Notes under the pieces: model-generated
What the model saw: the letters and a program-made list of their open reading frames with translations, nothing else
Databases searched by the model: none
Told to the model about the DNA's origin: nothing
Position numbers and translations under genes: made by a program
NCBI RefSeq assembly: GCF_000002235.5
Contig: NW_022145609.1
Location: 23,672,408-23,736,407 of the forward strand
Length of the DNA: 64,000 bases
Source of the DNA: Strongylocentrotus purpuratus
Lineage: Eukaryota; Echinodermata; Echinoidea; Camarodonta; Strongylocentrotidae
Reading direction: 5' to 3'
Part shown: positions 49,845 through 60,909 of the stretch, in pieces
How the letters are laid out: the number at the start of each line of letters is the position of its first letter
How positions within the stretch are numbered: the first letter of the stretch is position 1

Positions 49845-50430
49845 CACGTCGTCGCAATTCCTTCATTGAATATCACCATAGCATAATTAAACTCAATATG
49901 GACAGGCATCAGCGTTCTTAAAAGTTCTTCTTCCACCTCGGCGAAGTGAGCTCGATGGCGATGTCGATCCAGGGTTTACACACTATGATGACGTCATGAC
50001 GATATCGCTAAATCAAACCTCAAAACCTGGCAGGTCACTAATTGAAGTAGGGTCGAGGGGGCTGTGTCCCATGAAACTCAGCTTTTAAGGCATTTAATTA
50101 TGGTCAGATGATCATTCAGGGACCCGTCTTAGGGCCCTTGGTGAGGTCCAGGGTGCGGAGACCCCGGAAGCTCAGGGGTTTTAGGTATTAAATTACGGTC
50201 AGAAGAGCATATTTTTATACCTCATTTGTGACACTGGCTGGTCACTCATTCTTTCTTTCTCTCTTTCTTTCTTTTTCTCTTTAACATACTTTTGCAAAAA
50301 AGTGAGGGGGGGGGGGGGGGCTCGAGCCCTACCGTTTTGCAGGCCCTGACATGAAGGCTTCTTGCATATTTGTTTGCCTAACTGTAAATTTGGGAGACGT
50401 CATGACGATATCGCTAAATAAAACCTCGAG
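49845..50430 (-). promoter_or_regulatory. Putative SZT2 upstream region with duplicated CRE-like block
   Basis: A palindromic TGACGTCA lies at 49989-49996, about 145 bases upstream of the SZT2 start codon. The block GACGTCATGACGATATCGCT then AAATCAAACCTC recurs at about 50396-50428, so the intervening ~370 bp is either an insertion or a tandem duplication. CREs bind CREB/ATF factors; use here is inferred only. Confidence 0.4.
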
Positions 50431-50571
50431 TATGCATCTGTTTACTTCTACTTCTATGGTAATCATCAACGTACGCCTGCATCCACATGAGGGTAAAGCA
50501 TATAGAGTTGTCATATACAGCTCTATTCTATGCGGTACAGTTCCTGAAAAGGGAACTAAATTGATTCAAGC

Positions 50572-51615
50572 CCAGGTCGAAAATCCCATAGAGACCAATA
50601 GAGACCATTAGAAAAATTCTATTGGTCTCTAATGGTTTCTGTTGGAGTCTATTGGTTTCTGTTGGACCCATAGAATTGAATCCAATAGAGACCATTCAAA
50701 CCACCAGAAACCAATAGAAACCAATAGCACCCATAGAAACCAATAGAAATAGAAACCAATACCAACTTTTAATACTTTGGTTTTTACTGGACCTAAATTT
50801 TGGAACTCTCTAGGCTCTAGCGTTAAGCAATCTCTTAGTCTCTCTTTATTTAAGTGTAAACTTAAGGTTTATCTTCTCGATAAATACTGTGACTCATAGA
50901 GTAGTTCATTTTTGTAGTTATTATGGTGCCAAGATATATTATGTATTACTATAAATGTAAATTTTCTTCTTGATATTAATATGTGTCTAACTGAATATTT
51001 TCAGATTGTCAACCTCTTATTCCCTCCCCCTGTTGTCTTGTGCCCGTTGTGTGCTGTGCCTATTGTCGATGTGCTGTATTCTTCTATTATTTCTCATATT
51101 TTCTCTTTTCTCCCGTCTTGTCTAGTCTAGTCTCTCTTTTTGTTGTTGTTGTTGTGTGTGTGTACACTTCTTGTTTTGTTATACCCCCTTTTCCCTATTG
51201 TATTCTTAGGTAGTCACAAATATCTATTCATCATGTTTTATCCGGCTCAGAGGGGACCCTAATAATTACAAGCTCTGCTTTTACCAGGGTCTCCTCGTCT
51301 TTCTTTTAGTTAGCTATGTTTTTTATCATTATCATAATTTGTTATTTTGCTTTGTAAATGTGTTATGATCCAATGTTATGCTCTGTATGTCATTTGAAAG
51401 AAAGACGAATAAAATCTTATCTTATCTTATCTTATCTTATAGTATAGGACCAATAGAAACCAATAAGACCAATAGAAACCAATAGGACCAATAGTACCGA
51501 TAGGACATAGAAACCAATAGGACCAATAAGACCAATAGAAACCAATAGCCGATAGGACCAATAGAAAACCAATGAAGTCCAATAGGATCGGATCCTATTG
51601 GAATTTCGACCTGGG
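50572..51615. mobile_element. CCAATAGAAA decamer minisatellite element split by a LINE
   Basis: Ends CCCAGGTCGAAAATCCCATA and ATTGGAATTTCGACCTGGG are inverted. The interior is a tandem of ACCAATAGAAACC-like decamers, interrupted at about 50763-51440 by a LINE 3' end. Confidence 0.75.
50763..51440 (+). mobile_element. LINE 3' end with (ATCTT)n tail
   Basis: Reads GPKFWNSLGSSVKQSLSLSL then FKCKLKVYLLDKYCDS and a stop (50790-50898), a CR1/L2-type C-terminus. A ~500 bp 3' region follows, ending AATAAAATCTTATCTTATCT. 5'-truncated. Confidence 0.82.
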
Positions 51616-51679
51616 AGGGTCCTCAACGACTGGAACTCCCTCCCTGAGTTGGTAGTATATATCTGCAACCTGAATAAAT

Positions 51680-51772
51680 ATACTCCCCACAGGAGCTCAG
51701 TGTTATTTGCTCTGGCTCCTAATGGTAAGGAGCCAGAGCATATAACACTGAGTTCCTATATATTCATTCAGA
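51680..51772. repeat. Near-perfect long hairpin
   Basis: Arms 51691-51719 and 51729-51757 (29 bases, 2 mismatches) around a 9-base loop, with further outer pairing of TGAATAAATATA against TATATATTCATTCA. Either a mini foldback element or a small-RNA-like hairpin. Confidence 0.75.
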
Positions 51773-51959
51773 TGGTCATATCTCAGCCAATACTTAACAT
51801 ATTCTATTGGTATTCGACATTTGGACATTATTTTTTATGTTCTTTCGGAATATGAAGAAAAAATTGAGAAATTCTAAAAATAGATTTTTTGATGACGTCA
51901 CACTTCACCACTCTATGGTGCAAGACCCAGAAGCTGGGACAATCCCCACCCCCGCCCCT

Positions 51960-52125
51960 TTGAAGTTAGACCTGGAGCTTGGCAGCTGGAGACGGCTAAT
52001 TTCTTCCAGAAGCTTTGGTATTCAAGGTATCCAAGAGCCAACTTGAACTGATCCAAAGAAGACAGTTCGACGATGTTCTGAGGTAGCTTGTCCCTGTCCT
52101 TAAGTGTCCTGGGAGATTAATTAAT
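51960..52125 (-). mobile_element. LINE C-terminal fragment
   Basis: Minus strand reads RTLKDRDKLPQNIVELSSLD then QFKLAL, the RTxRDWNxLP motif of LINE C-termini. On the plus strand at 51612-51655 a separate scrap reads RVLNDWNSLPELVV. Confidence 0.6.
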
Positions 52126-52407
52126 TGGTTTATTGAACAGCAGAAAGACAAACAAAGACAAAGATGTACAAGTTAAGGGCATTATGATGGGGGTTGTGTG
52201 TCCAGATAAATAAAGTTATCACTTTTGCCTTTTGATCTAGATAACGAAATGTATGCGCATTTATTAGCACTTCATGCGCATGCATGTTTCATGATTATCA
52301 ATTAATTTCAAGACTTTATTCCAGACTCAGCTGCAAGAGCAGAGGCCAATATATTTTACATGTAGATATTAACAATGAAAAAGAATAAGGGGGGAACATA
52401 ACAAAAC

Positions 52408-52787
52408 TGACAAATTTACTTGTAGAATAAACCAATCCAGCAAAGCATAGAGAGTCAATGCTTATAGCGCTGCGCTACGTGTTATAGTCAGCATTTGCAC
52501 ACATGAATAGTCAATAAACTTAAATACACAAATGCACACAGTCATGCCGATGTGGTTGATAGGCAAGTTTGACAGTAGACTTACAATTTAAATTTTTTAA
52601 TTATTCTTTCTAACATCGGTAAGTTTATTTTTTTTTTTGTATTTTACTGCTATTTAGGTGTCATCAATGTCACTAAAGTACCGATTTTGAGTGAAATCAG
52701 TTGAGTTTTGTACAGTGGTGTTTGAAATGTTGAGAATCAATAGCACAATAATTAATACACAGCCAGGATAGTAATGCAGCTATGTGT
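52408..52787. mobile_element. Uninterrupted copy of the intron 1 repeat
   Basis: About 380 bp beginning CAAATTTACTTGTAGAATAA and ending TAATGCAGCTATGTGT, flanked by imperfect 40 bp direct repeats (AGATATTAACAATGAAAAAG at 52364, GATATAAACAATGAACAAAA at 52789). Confidence 0.7.
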
Positions 52788-52829
52788 GGATATAAACAAT
52801 GAACAAAAATAAGAGGGGAACACATACAT

Positions 52830-53614
52830 AGATACAAGAGAAACTAAACTAAACTACTTTAAACAACCTCTGCCGACTGTGACAACAAGCCCCAGGGATC
52901 TCAGTCATATAGAAATATGTTTTCAACACCCTCTATACCTCAGAAGCCAAAATACACCCTAAAAGAGGATTTCTCGTCCCCCCCCCCCCGAACTTACACC
53001 CTAAACGGGTATTTCACAAAAGTGTACTCCTAAACAAGTATTGTAAAAGTGTAACCCCGGCCTTGAGCATTTTGAAGTGCGCGATAGGGATTACCATTTT
53101 AGTTGTAGACAATGTATAAAATATACAAAAATCAAATTTCGCTTCAGATGTAAAATTCACAATGTAAATATCTATTCCAGTTTAGAAGCAATATCATCTA
53201 CCTTCAACTTCCATGGCATTCGATTTAATGCACAGCCACCATAATGTCCTTGGCTTCGAAAAAAAAATGATTACATTTCGGGGTCGTCGTAAAACCCCGG
53301 TCGTAAACAAGCCATTCACATGCTGGTACGGAAATTATAGTGGTTTCTTTACCTTGGCAAGCTTACGTTACCGTAGGTTGTAGATAACCAGCTTCCAGAC
53401 CATGCAGCTTTAAATTCGGAGTCGGGCTCTAGAAAAATACCCCTAAACGCGTACAGCAGTATTTTGAAAACTACCCTTTTTCTTGAAAATTGACGTTTTT
53501 TAACCAATTAACAATCATATAAACACCTCTTAATACGCATTTTCTTTATCACGCATGCTTACAGTATTTATATTTGACTGAGACCCCTGGGCAACAAGCT
53601 ACTGAACCACTGCA
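52830..53614. other. Intergenic; nothing recognised
   Basis: A short C-run at 52978-52989; no coding or repeat-end signal. Confidence 0.5.
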
Positions 53615-53767
53615 GGGGCCCGTTTCATAAAACTTGGGATCTATAACAAATGCTAAATTTCTAAGACAAATTTGGTCTCAGCCAATCAGATGCGGTCATG
53701 ATTTCAGTAGCTTATAACAGTAGCTTGTAACTTGTTATTGATATCAAGTTTTATGAAACAGGGCCCT
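53615..53767. mobile_element. GGGCCCGTTTCATAAAACTTG inverted-repeat element, copy 2
   Basis: 153 bp, same family as 43541-43690, ends GGGGCCCGTTTCATAAAACT / AGTTTTATGAAACAGGGCCC. Confidence 0.82.
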
Positions 53768-53979
53768 GAACTTCCACAAATCTGAGGTGAACCTTGTACT
53801 GCTTTGCAATGGGTTAATTAGCAACATTTTAACAATCATAATTTCTGAAGTGTCAGTCAATTCTCTGAATAAACTTGAAAATTAAATTTCTTACAACAGC
53901 TTGACATACAGGTATATTCACATATTATGTATTCGTAAGAGCATCCTCATAGCATCATTATAGTCTACCGTGAGCTTCT

Positions 53980-54570
53980 TTATAGGCCTACTGCTTTTTT
54001 TATACCAGCTTTATACCTAGTACTCAAAAGATGTGTAGTATATAACGGTGTACAATAAGCTCGAACTAATTCAACCTTGACTTTACGATAGCACATATGA
54101 AACTCTCTGCACGATGTGTTACCCTGTGCATAATGTTTACGAAACTGTCTATAAATATCTCTATCATCACAAAGATCCTCAGTTGAATAATGACCTACGT
54201 ACTTAGCCTCTTTACAATTAAGTTTAGCCCCACACAAATAAAAATCTTGAAATATCAACTTACAATGTTCTTTACAATTCACAATCATAACGTGATTCTT
54301 TTCGCACTACATTTAACATAATTTTCTATACCAAACTGAGAACAAACATTTAGCGAGCTCTCTAAACATGCAGATGATGGATTAAAAATAACAAGATCAT
54401 CAAAATGATTAACTTTGGTACTACCAACAGAACAGCCAGTACCACAGTTATTCAATTTTACAGATAAATCATCCAAATACAAATTAAATAAGTATGGAGA
54501 CAAATATACCTCCTTGCAAAAAACCATTACCAACATGAAATCTGCCAGAGAGACAGTTACCCCCATCTCA
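53980..54570 (-). mobile_element. Degraded non-LTR reverse transcriptase fragment
   Basis: Two frames: YLSPYLFNLYLDDLSVKLNN with FDDLVIF at 54290-54560, and CKEAKYVGHYSTEDLCDDRD with DIYRQFRKHYAQGN at 53980-54285. The catalytic YADD box is damaged (Y and A missing, DD kept). A LINE of uncertain clade. Confidence 0.8.
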
Positions 54571-54572
54571 CC

Positions 54573-55230
54573 GGGGTCTATTTGCTATTCGTTATTCGTA
54601 AGGACCGTTAATCATAAGGACCGCTATTCATAACGTGAGATGAGGGTCGCTATTCATAATTCATATTGAGTGTCATAAGGACCGCTATTCATAATACGAA
54701 ATTGGGGTCGCTATTTATAATACGAGTAGAGGGTCGCTATTCATAATTTACATTAGGGGTCACTACTCATAAGGACCGCTATTCATAATACTAAATGAGT
54801 GTCGCTTCTTGTACTCAGTGGCTGCCGGGCTCACGATCAATTGGGTAAAAAGAATTTCCATTTTCGGTTTAATAAAATTTGGAGTGGACTAAAAGGTTAT
54901 TATTATTATTATTATTATTATTATACGAAATGAGGGTCGCTATTCATAATATAGAGTAAGGGTCGCTATTGATAATGGGAGTAGAGGGTCGCTATTCATA
55001 ATAGGAAATGAGGGTCACTATTCATAGTAGGAATAGAGGGTCACTATTCATAATAGGGTCACTATTCATAACACGAAATGAGGGTCGCTATTCGTAATAG
55101 GAGTAGAGTGTCGCTATTCATAATAGGGGTAGGGGTTCGCTATTCGTAATAAGAAATGAGGATTGCTATTCATAATATGAGTAGAGGTTCGCTATTCATA
55201 ATACGAAATGAGGGTCGCTGTTCATAATAT
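54573..55230 (+). repeat. Minisatellite array 1, GGGTCGCTATTCATAATAC
   Basis: About 25 bp units of GGGTCGCTATTCATAATACG with AAATGA, diverged, broken at about 54805-54925 by unrelated sequence with a (TTA)n run. The inverse array lies at 57297-57785. Confidence 0.9.
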
Positions 55231-55281
55231 GTTTTTGTAGAAAGTAGCTGCTTTTAGTAGGACTTTTGGACCTACAAATTA

Positions 55282-56465
55282 TACAGTGCGTCCCAGAAGA
55301 AACGAAACCGAGAATTATCGATGTTTTATCATAACTTGATCACAATTATAATTGATAAATGACACATATTTGGAAAGCTTAGATCCTCTTCTTTCATTTG
55401 ATGCAACTCGTATAGTGTATGTTTCACGCATGAGTGATTACAATGAAGTTGAAGAGAAGTAACCAAAAAGTCATTTGGCGGACGGTATCTGAATTTCAAA
55501 GAGAAAATCACATTTCTAGAAAGTTGAGTTTCTGCCCTTTCATATGACACCTCAGTCAGGAAGAATGAGCAAGGAATGACAAAGTTCTGTTGGTTTGAAG
55601 TAGTGCTTGCATTTCCAAAAAGTTATTAAACGAATTCGTTTTCACTGGCTACCTACCGTAGCAACAAACATAATTAACAAAAGACTTAACCCTAAAAAGG
55701 TGGGACTATTTGAGGTATTAGTACGGCCGGGGGGGGGGCATTATGGCCCTTTAAGATCTCGGCCGCAAAGCGGCCGATCGCCGCGAAAATTTGCACGCAT
55801 GTCAAGTGAAGTGTATAGAATAATATGATAATTTCAATTTTTTGAAAAATTCACTCATTTGCATATTTATTAGACCATTCTGAATAATAATACGACAAAA
55901 TTTTTTGGAAGAGCCAGCTTATTCTTAATGTTATCCCTTGTTTCGATAATTTCTCATGTAGGCCTATTTCATTGTTTGTTTAACTTATGTATTTAATTGT
56001 TTATGTTGTTTTATTTCATTTCTTACTACAATTCAACTTTTTTGACTCCCAAAACAACCACCTAAACTTTAAACAAGACCCAATAACCCATGTTTGATCT
56101 GTTTTTAGGAAAAATGACTTTTCCATATGTTTTGTACACAAATCACGAAAGGGAGCGATTTTCGGGCTAACATGCAAAGACAAAAGGTCACGTGACCTTG
56201 TAACCGCAGGTCCGATTTTCAAATAAATTCTTTTAAAAGTTGCGCAAGACTCGAAAAAAAAAGTCAGCGAGCGGCGGGGCGCCATCCATATGCGTTCCCG
56301 AACAATCGGAAAAATCGCGGAGGGGGGGGGGGGGAACATAATGCCCTCCCCCCGGCCTTCTTAGAGTTAACTCCGTTTCATTGACAATCAGCCGTAGACG
56401 AAAGACTTCATGCATAGCTGATTGTCAACGGAACGGAGTTAAGTCTTTTGTCGATTCAGCTTGTT
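55282..56465. mobile_element. CAGTGCGTCCCAGAA foldback element, left part, with nested insert
   Basis: The left end TACAGTGCGTCCCAGAAGAA with ACGAAACCGAG runs to about 55693. An insert with CCGGGGGG..GCATTATG ends lies at about 55724-56360. The element resumes with GACAATCAGCCGTAGACGAA. Ends and TA context are mariner-like. Non-coding. Confidence 0.7.
55724..56360. mobile_element. Nested insert with CGGCCGGGGGG/GCATTATG ends
   Basis: About 637 bp. Left ACGGCCGGGGGGGGGGCATT with ATGG, right inverse CATAATGCCCTCCCCCCGGC with C. No clear coding frame. Confidence 0.55.
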
Positions 56466-56469
56466 GCTA

Positions 56470-57290
56470 CGGAAAAGGAGAAAAAGGCACATAAACAAAA
56501 TTGAGAATTTAAATCAATACATTTTGAATCATTACATCCTCCAGCCCCCCCCCCCCCAAGTTGAGGGTGGCAAGATTTCCTAAAAGAGGGACAAATTACG
56601 ATAGGCTTATGTGTGTGTTATGTTTTCCTTTTTTTGGTCACCACTGGAGCGGGGGGAATATATTAACTAGATTATGGGGATGTATTTATATAATTATCAA
56701 AGCTAAAAGAAAATATAGGCCTACTTTTAAAAACGCCACCGTTTGCATAATGCCGTATGGTCGCAAAATCGTATCTTATTTGACTTAAAATCTTGAAAAT
56801 CTTACTTCCTTTACTTATATGGAGAAAACAAAATCGTGCAATATTGTATATTTACCAAAAACTTGAATTTTGTATATAACTTAAGTCCCTACAGCCCCCT
56901 TTTGTCGCTTCCTTCCTTTGCTGAAGGTAAGGGACATGATAATTATATCAACCCCTTGATGGCACTGCTACACCCCAACCGCACCCCCCGAGAAACACAC
57001 ACAGGAAACGCCATCTATGAACTACTTGGACGTGAATTGTCGGTAATATGTACTTGTACCACGGAAATACTGCAGGAAGGGTAGGCCAAATGGTCGGACT
57101 GATGGGGGTGGGCACGCCTTTCTCTTTTTTTGGTTCCGAAATGTTTGCAATATTTTTTCAATAAATGTTTTCTACAAATATTCGGGGCAATGTAGCCCCC
57201 CCTCCCGCCTACGCCACAGCCGTGGGGGTGTCTCCTGTCCATTTTCGCTTTCTTATTAACATTTTGTTTATTGCTTATTTCATATTCATT
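56470..57290. other. Intergenic between the two arrays; nothing recognised
   Basis: C-run at 56544-56558. No coding exon could be supported. Confidence 0.45.
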
Positions 57291-57296
57291 TTTTAT

Positions 57297-57785
57297 AAAT
57301 AGCAACCCTTATCCTGTATTATGAATAGCGAACCTCATTCCGTGTTATGAATAGTGACCCTAACTCTATTTTATGAATAGCAACCCTAATTTCGTATCAT
57401 GAATAGTGGCCCTCATTTCATATTATGAATAGCGACCCTCATTCCGTATTATGAATAGCGACCCCTACTCCTATTATGAATAGCGACCCTCATTTCTTAT
57501 TATGAATAACGACCCTCATATCGTATTATGAACAGCGTACCTCTTCTCGTATTATGAATAGAGACTCTCTACTCATACTCCTATTTTGAATAGCAACCCT
57601 CATTTCGTATTATAATAGCGACCCTCATTTCGTGTTATGAAAAGCGACCACCTACTCATACTCCTATTTTGAATAGCGACCCTCATTTCGTATTATAATA
57701 GCGACCCTCATTTCGTATTATGATAGCGACCGTCATTTCGCATTATGAAAAGCGACCACCTACTCATATTAAGCCACCCTTATTA
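57297..57785 (-). repeat. Minisatellite array 2, inverse of array 1
   Basis: Units GTATTATGAATAGCGACCCT with CATTTC, i.e. the reverse complement of array 1, about 2.05 kb away. Confidence 0.9.
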
Positions 57786-57841
57786 TGGATAAAACGTATA
57801 CGGCGCCATGCAATAAAGGCCTACCAACTATAGGCGATTGC

Positions 57842-58110
57842 CCCCCCCCCCCCCCCCGCAAGCCTCAAACTGTTCAGGGCAATGCATCAGCTAGGGGCAA
57901 TTAGCCCCCCCCCCCCCCCGTCGAAATGGCATACCTATATTTTCTTCTTCTTCTCCTCATGGAATTCTTAATTCTTATTCTTCTCATTATTATCATTGTT
58001 ATTATCATCATTATTGTTAATATTATTATTATTATAATTATTGTTATCATTACTATTAATATTATTACTATTATTACTGTTATTACTATTATCGTTTTAT
58101 TTTTTATTCT
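57842..58110. repeat. Two poly-C runs and an (ATT)n/(TTC)n microsatellite
   Basis: C-runs at 57841-57857 and 57905-57919, each after GGGCAATTAGCC-like sequence, then diverged ATT/TTC repeats at 57940-58100. Confidence 0.85.
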
Positions 58111-58393
58111 TCTTCGTCTAGTGAGTATAATTCATATTTCCTACCCCCTCAAAATGCATGCTCGCGCTCCTAATTAACCCCCCGCCACCCCCTCCCCTTG
58201 AAGAATTGACATGCAGCACTGAAACCAGTGCACACCTCAGCTCCTTGTTCAGCGCGCTTCGTGGAAAATTCCGTAATTATAGACTCTACTACAGCTAGGT
58301 CCGCCTCTGATGTAGTTCATTCCCATGAGGGAAACAAATCTTAGTGAGAGAGAGAGAGTGTGCGTTTGTGTGAGGGGGGCGGGGGAGTGGTAT

Positions 58394-58568
58394 TAGTCTG
58401 CAAGCACAGACCCTAATTTGACACTTTATCAAAAATCGTTGTGCCTTGAGAGAAGCCTAGCCCAGCTACCTACTGGTTGTGTCAGGAGCAGCTATAGTAC
58501 ATGGCCTATGGTAGTCTTATAGTGCAGACTCTCTTTTACGACTGACCAGGGTTTGTGCTTGCAGACTA
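58394..58568. mobile_element. TAGTCTGCAAGCACAGAC element, uninterrupted copy
   Basis: 175 bp with inverted ends TAGTCTGCAAGCACAGACCC and AGGGTTTGTGCTTGCAGACTA. Confidence 0.78.
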
Positions 58569-58623
58569 GAGTGGTGTGCGTGTGTGCGTGTGTGAGCGCA
58601 CGCGCGCGTGTGTGTGTGTGTGT
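58558..58623. repeat. (TG)n/(CG)n microsatellite
   Basis: GTGTGCGTGTGTGCG..GCGCGCGTGTGTGTGTGTGT run; Z-DNA-prone alternating purine-pyrimidine. Confidence 0.85.
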
Positions 58624-58646
58624 CCTTTCCAATCGTGTTTACCCAG

Positions 58647-58800
58647 CCGTGTGAAGTCAGTCGTGGCTATGCAGAACGGATTTACTCGATCTGTTTCTCC
58701 TTCTACATGTTGGATGTCCACCTCGGTTGCTGGTGCACCCATCGAGATTCGTGTATTTGCAGGCTCTTGCTCGACTGTACTGACCCCTTTCTGGTTATGG
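58647..58800 (+). other. Candidate exon of unknown gene
   Basis: 154 bases between a good acceptor (CGTGTTTACCCAG) and a strong donor (ATGG then GTAAGTG). The frame starting PCEVSRGYAERIYSICFSFY is open and Cys-rich. Another plus frame and one minus frame (STVEQEPANTRISMGA..) are open too, so strand and coding status are open. It could be a non-coding or upstream exon of the plus-strand gene at 61764. Confidence 0.25.
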
Positions 58801-58954
58801 GTAAGTGAATAAGCCATGGTTGGACATACAGTTGGGTTTCTTTAAGCTAAAGCTTGTATAGTTTGGCGGTTAAGTTGGAAAATCGCACTTTTTTCTAAAA
58901 TCACCAACTTTGGCACATTTTTTTTACTAAAAATTTGAAAGGATGTAAAAAAAC

Positions 58955-58986
<32 letters not shown>

Positions 58987-59015
58987 ACAAAAACAAAAAA
59001 AAAAATCTTTTTTTT
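58955..59015. repeat. (CAAAA)n simple repeat
   Basis: AAAACAAAACAAAACAAAAC run followed by A-runs and T-runs. Confidence 0.85.
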
Positions 59016-59489
59016 TTTTACCACTTTTTTAATTTTTGTATTATGAGTAATAAACCCGTTTAATGTACATTTGAAATTTGGAAAGGGCCCTTGGAGCCTC
59101 AAGCCATGTGAACCAACAAGCTTTGCTTTTTCTTGTGGGTTCCTTAACTTAACTTGGTCTTTGACTTACAAGTGAATATAAACAAATCAGTTGATTTATC
59201 TAAAAAACCTTTCTTCTAATACTTTAAAAAGAAAAAAAAATCCTCTTCAGAGGCATTTATTCGGGTATAAAATATATTTAACAACAAATAATTAAAACAA
59301 AGATATACATTTACTTTACACCTCAAATCTTGAAATCTTTACAATCAGATAAAATCAAGGAGTATAATGTTGAAGGGAATTTGATATAACATCTGAAATA
59401 TTATCCAAACACAGTTTATTTTTAAAAAAATGCCATATTGCAAGACTGTTGTAAGTTTTTTTCTGAAAGTAGTACATTTTATATTGTGC

Positions 59490-60060
59490 TTATGTAATAA
59501 TTACGTTTATATCTTTAGTGTTTGAACAATTAGAATCTGCACCATCAATCAGGTATTTTTCGTTTATTATCTTCATTTTTATTTCATTTCTAACATCTTC
59601 GACATACAAAATGTCAATATATTTAAGTTCACTCCAGTATACGAGACAATTAACATAAAACTCAGGTAGATTGTGTTTTGAACATAAAATCAAAATATCT
59701 TTGCGAGAACAGTTTGATTTTAAAATCAATGACAACGGACATATCTTTTCAATCCAGAATTTAAACATAAATTTCCACGGTGTATCTTGGTTATTTTCAA
59801 AGAACATTGATAACAATGCTAAATGCAGGGATTGGAACTTGGAACCCAAGTCTTTCATACCTAGGCCTGCATTTTCAGTTGTATTTATTAAGACTGATCT
59901 CTTTATCTTGTCTCTTTTTGAATTCCAAAGGAAATTATAAATCAATTTGTTCAAGTCAACAATTATTTTTTGAGAAAATGGGTAATACTGAAGCAACATA
60001 CACAAATTGTGAAATTATAAGTGATTCAATTATAACAACTTTACCATAAATGGTTACATT
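59490..60060 (-). mobile_element. L1/Tx1-like LINE C-terminal fragment
   Basis: Minus strand reads LNKLIYNFLWNSKRDKIKRS, NAGLGMKDLGSKFQSLHLAL and WKFMFKFWIEKI. FLWNxKRDKIKR and GLxMxDL are the conserved region after the RT domain of L1/Tx1-type ORF2. 5' and 3' ends missing. Confidence 0.78.
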
Positions 60061-60249
60061 TCTTATCTTCCGGATATTTGGGATCGATTTAACCTTTTCG
60101 AGTTTCACTGACCAGTTCAATCGATCAAATTCTTTTTTTAATTTCTAGTTAGGTATATACCTAAATACCTGAGTGGATTATAATTCCTTCATAATTCTTT
60201 TATAAATGCTATTTGAGGTGTCTTTGTTATTGAATGTGGACAACTGGAG

Positions 60250-60414
60250 ACAGTGCGTCCCAGAAAAAACGAAACCGAGAATTATCGACGATTTATCATA
60301 ACTTAATCACAAATATAATTGATAAATGACACGTATTTGTAAATCTTGGATCCCCCTCTTCCATTTGATGCAAAAACCAAAAAGTCATTTGGCGGACGGT
60401 ATCTTTTTAATCGG
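60250..60414. mobile_element. CAGTGCGTCCCAGAA element, end fragment
   Basis: ACAGTGCGTCCCAGAAAAAA with ACGAAACCGAGAATTATCGA through GTCATTTGGCGGACGGTATC, then unrelated sequence. Confidence 0.75.
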
Positions 60415-60909
60415 TATAATCATTATAATTTCAATTTGTTTTCATAACATTTAAGCTTGGCCCGGCAAATTGTCCAAACCTAGCAGAGACGACCGTGATA
60501 CCATGTATTTCATTATTTTGCATAATTTTTAAGGCCATTACTTCAACAACAAGGACGAATAGTAACGCAGAAAGCGTCTTTTACACAACACCTTCGCTAA
60601 GATCTTTTAGTCAATGTTCAGTAATAATATTAGTCTCCAGTTGTTCCAACTCTGTTTATCCCCTTTCTTATATAATAAAGTTAGTATGTAATTAAGCGGT
60701 AAGCAGCGTTATCTTTTATATTTTTTTTCGTTGTCGTCAGTTTTTGTTGGTCTCCATTTGGGGGGCAACTCCAAGAAGGGCACTTTTCCAATCGTGGAGA
60801 ACGTGAATCGAAAGTTGGATTTTCCTGAACTATCCTCTATGGCAACTTATTTAATGACATTATTAGTACCTTCTCCATTGATACGATAAACATTTTACAG
60901 CCTGCCCTT

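Noticed and set aside
54573-57785. CRISPR-like array
   Set aside because: Units are direct tandem repeats without unique spacers, in a eukaryotic genome with introns; it is a minisatellite.
57926-58177. Ile-rich open frame (possible membrane protein)
   Set aside because: It is a translation of a diverged (ATT)n microsatellite.
58566-58817. Minus-strand open frame (STVEQEPANTRISMGA..) as a separate gene
   Set aside because: Only one exon-sized stretch with a weak acceptor; the plus-strand splice sites are better, and neither reading is recognisable. Kept only as a low-confidence candidate exon.
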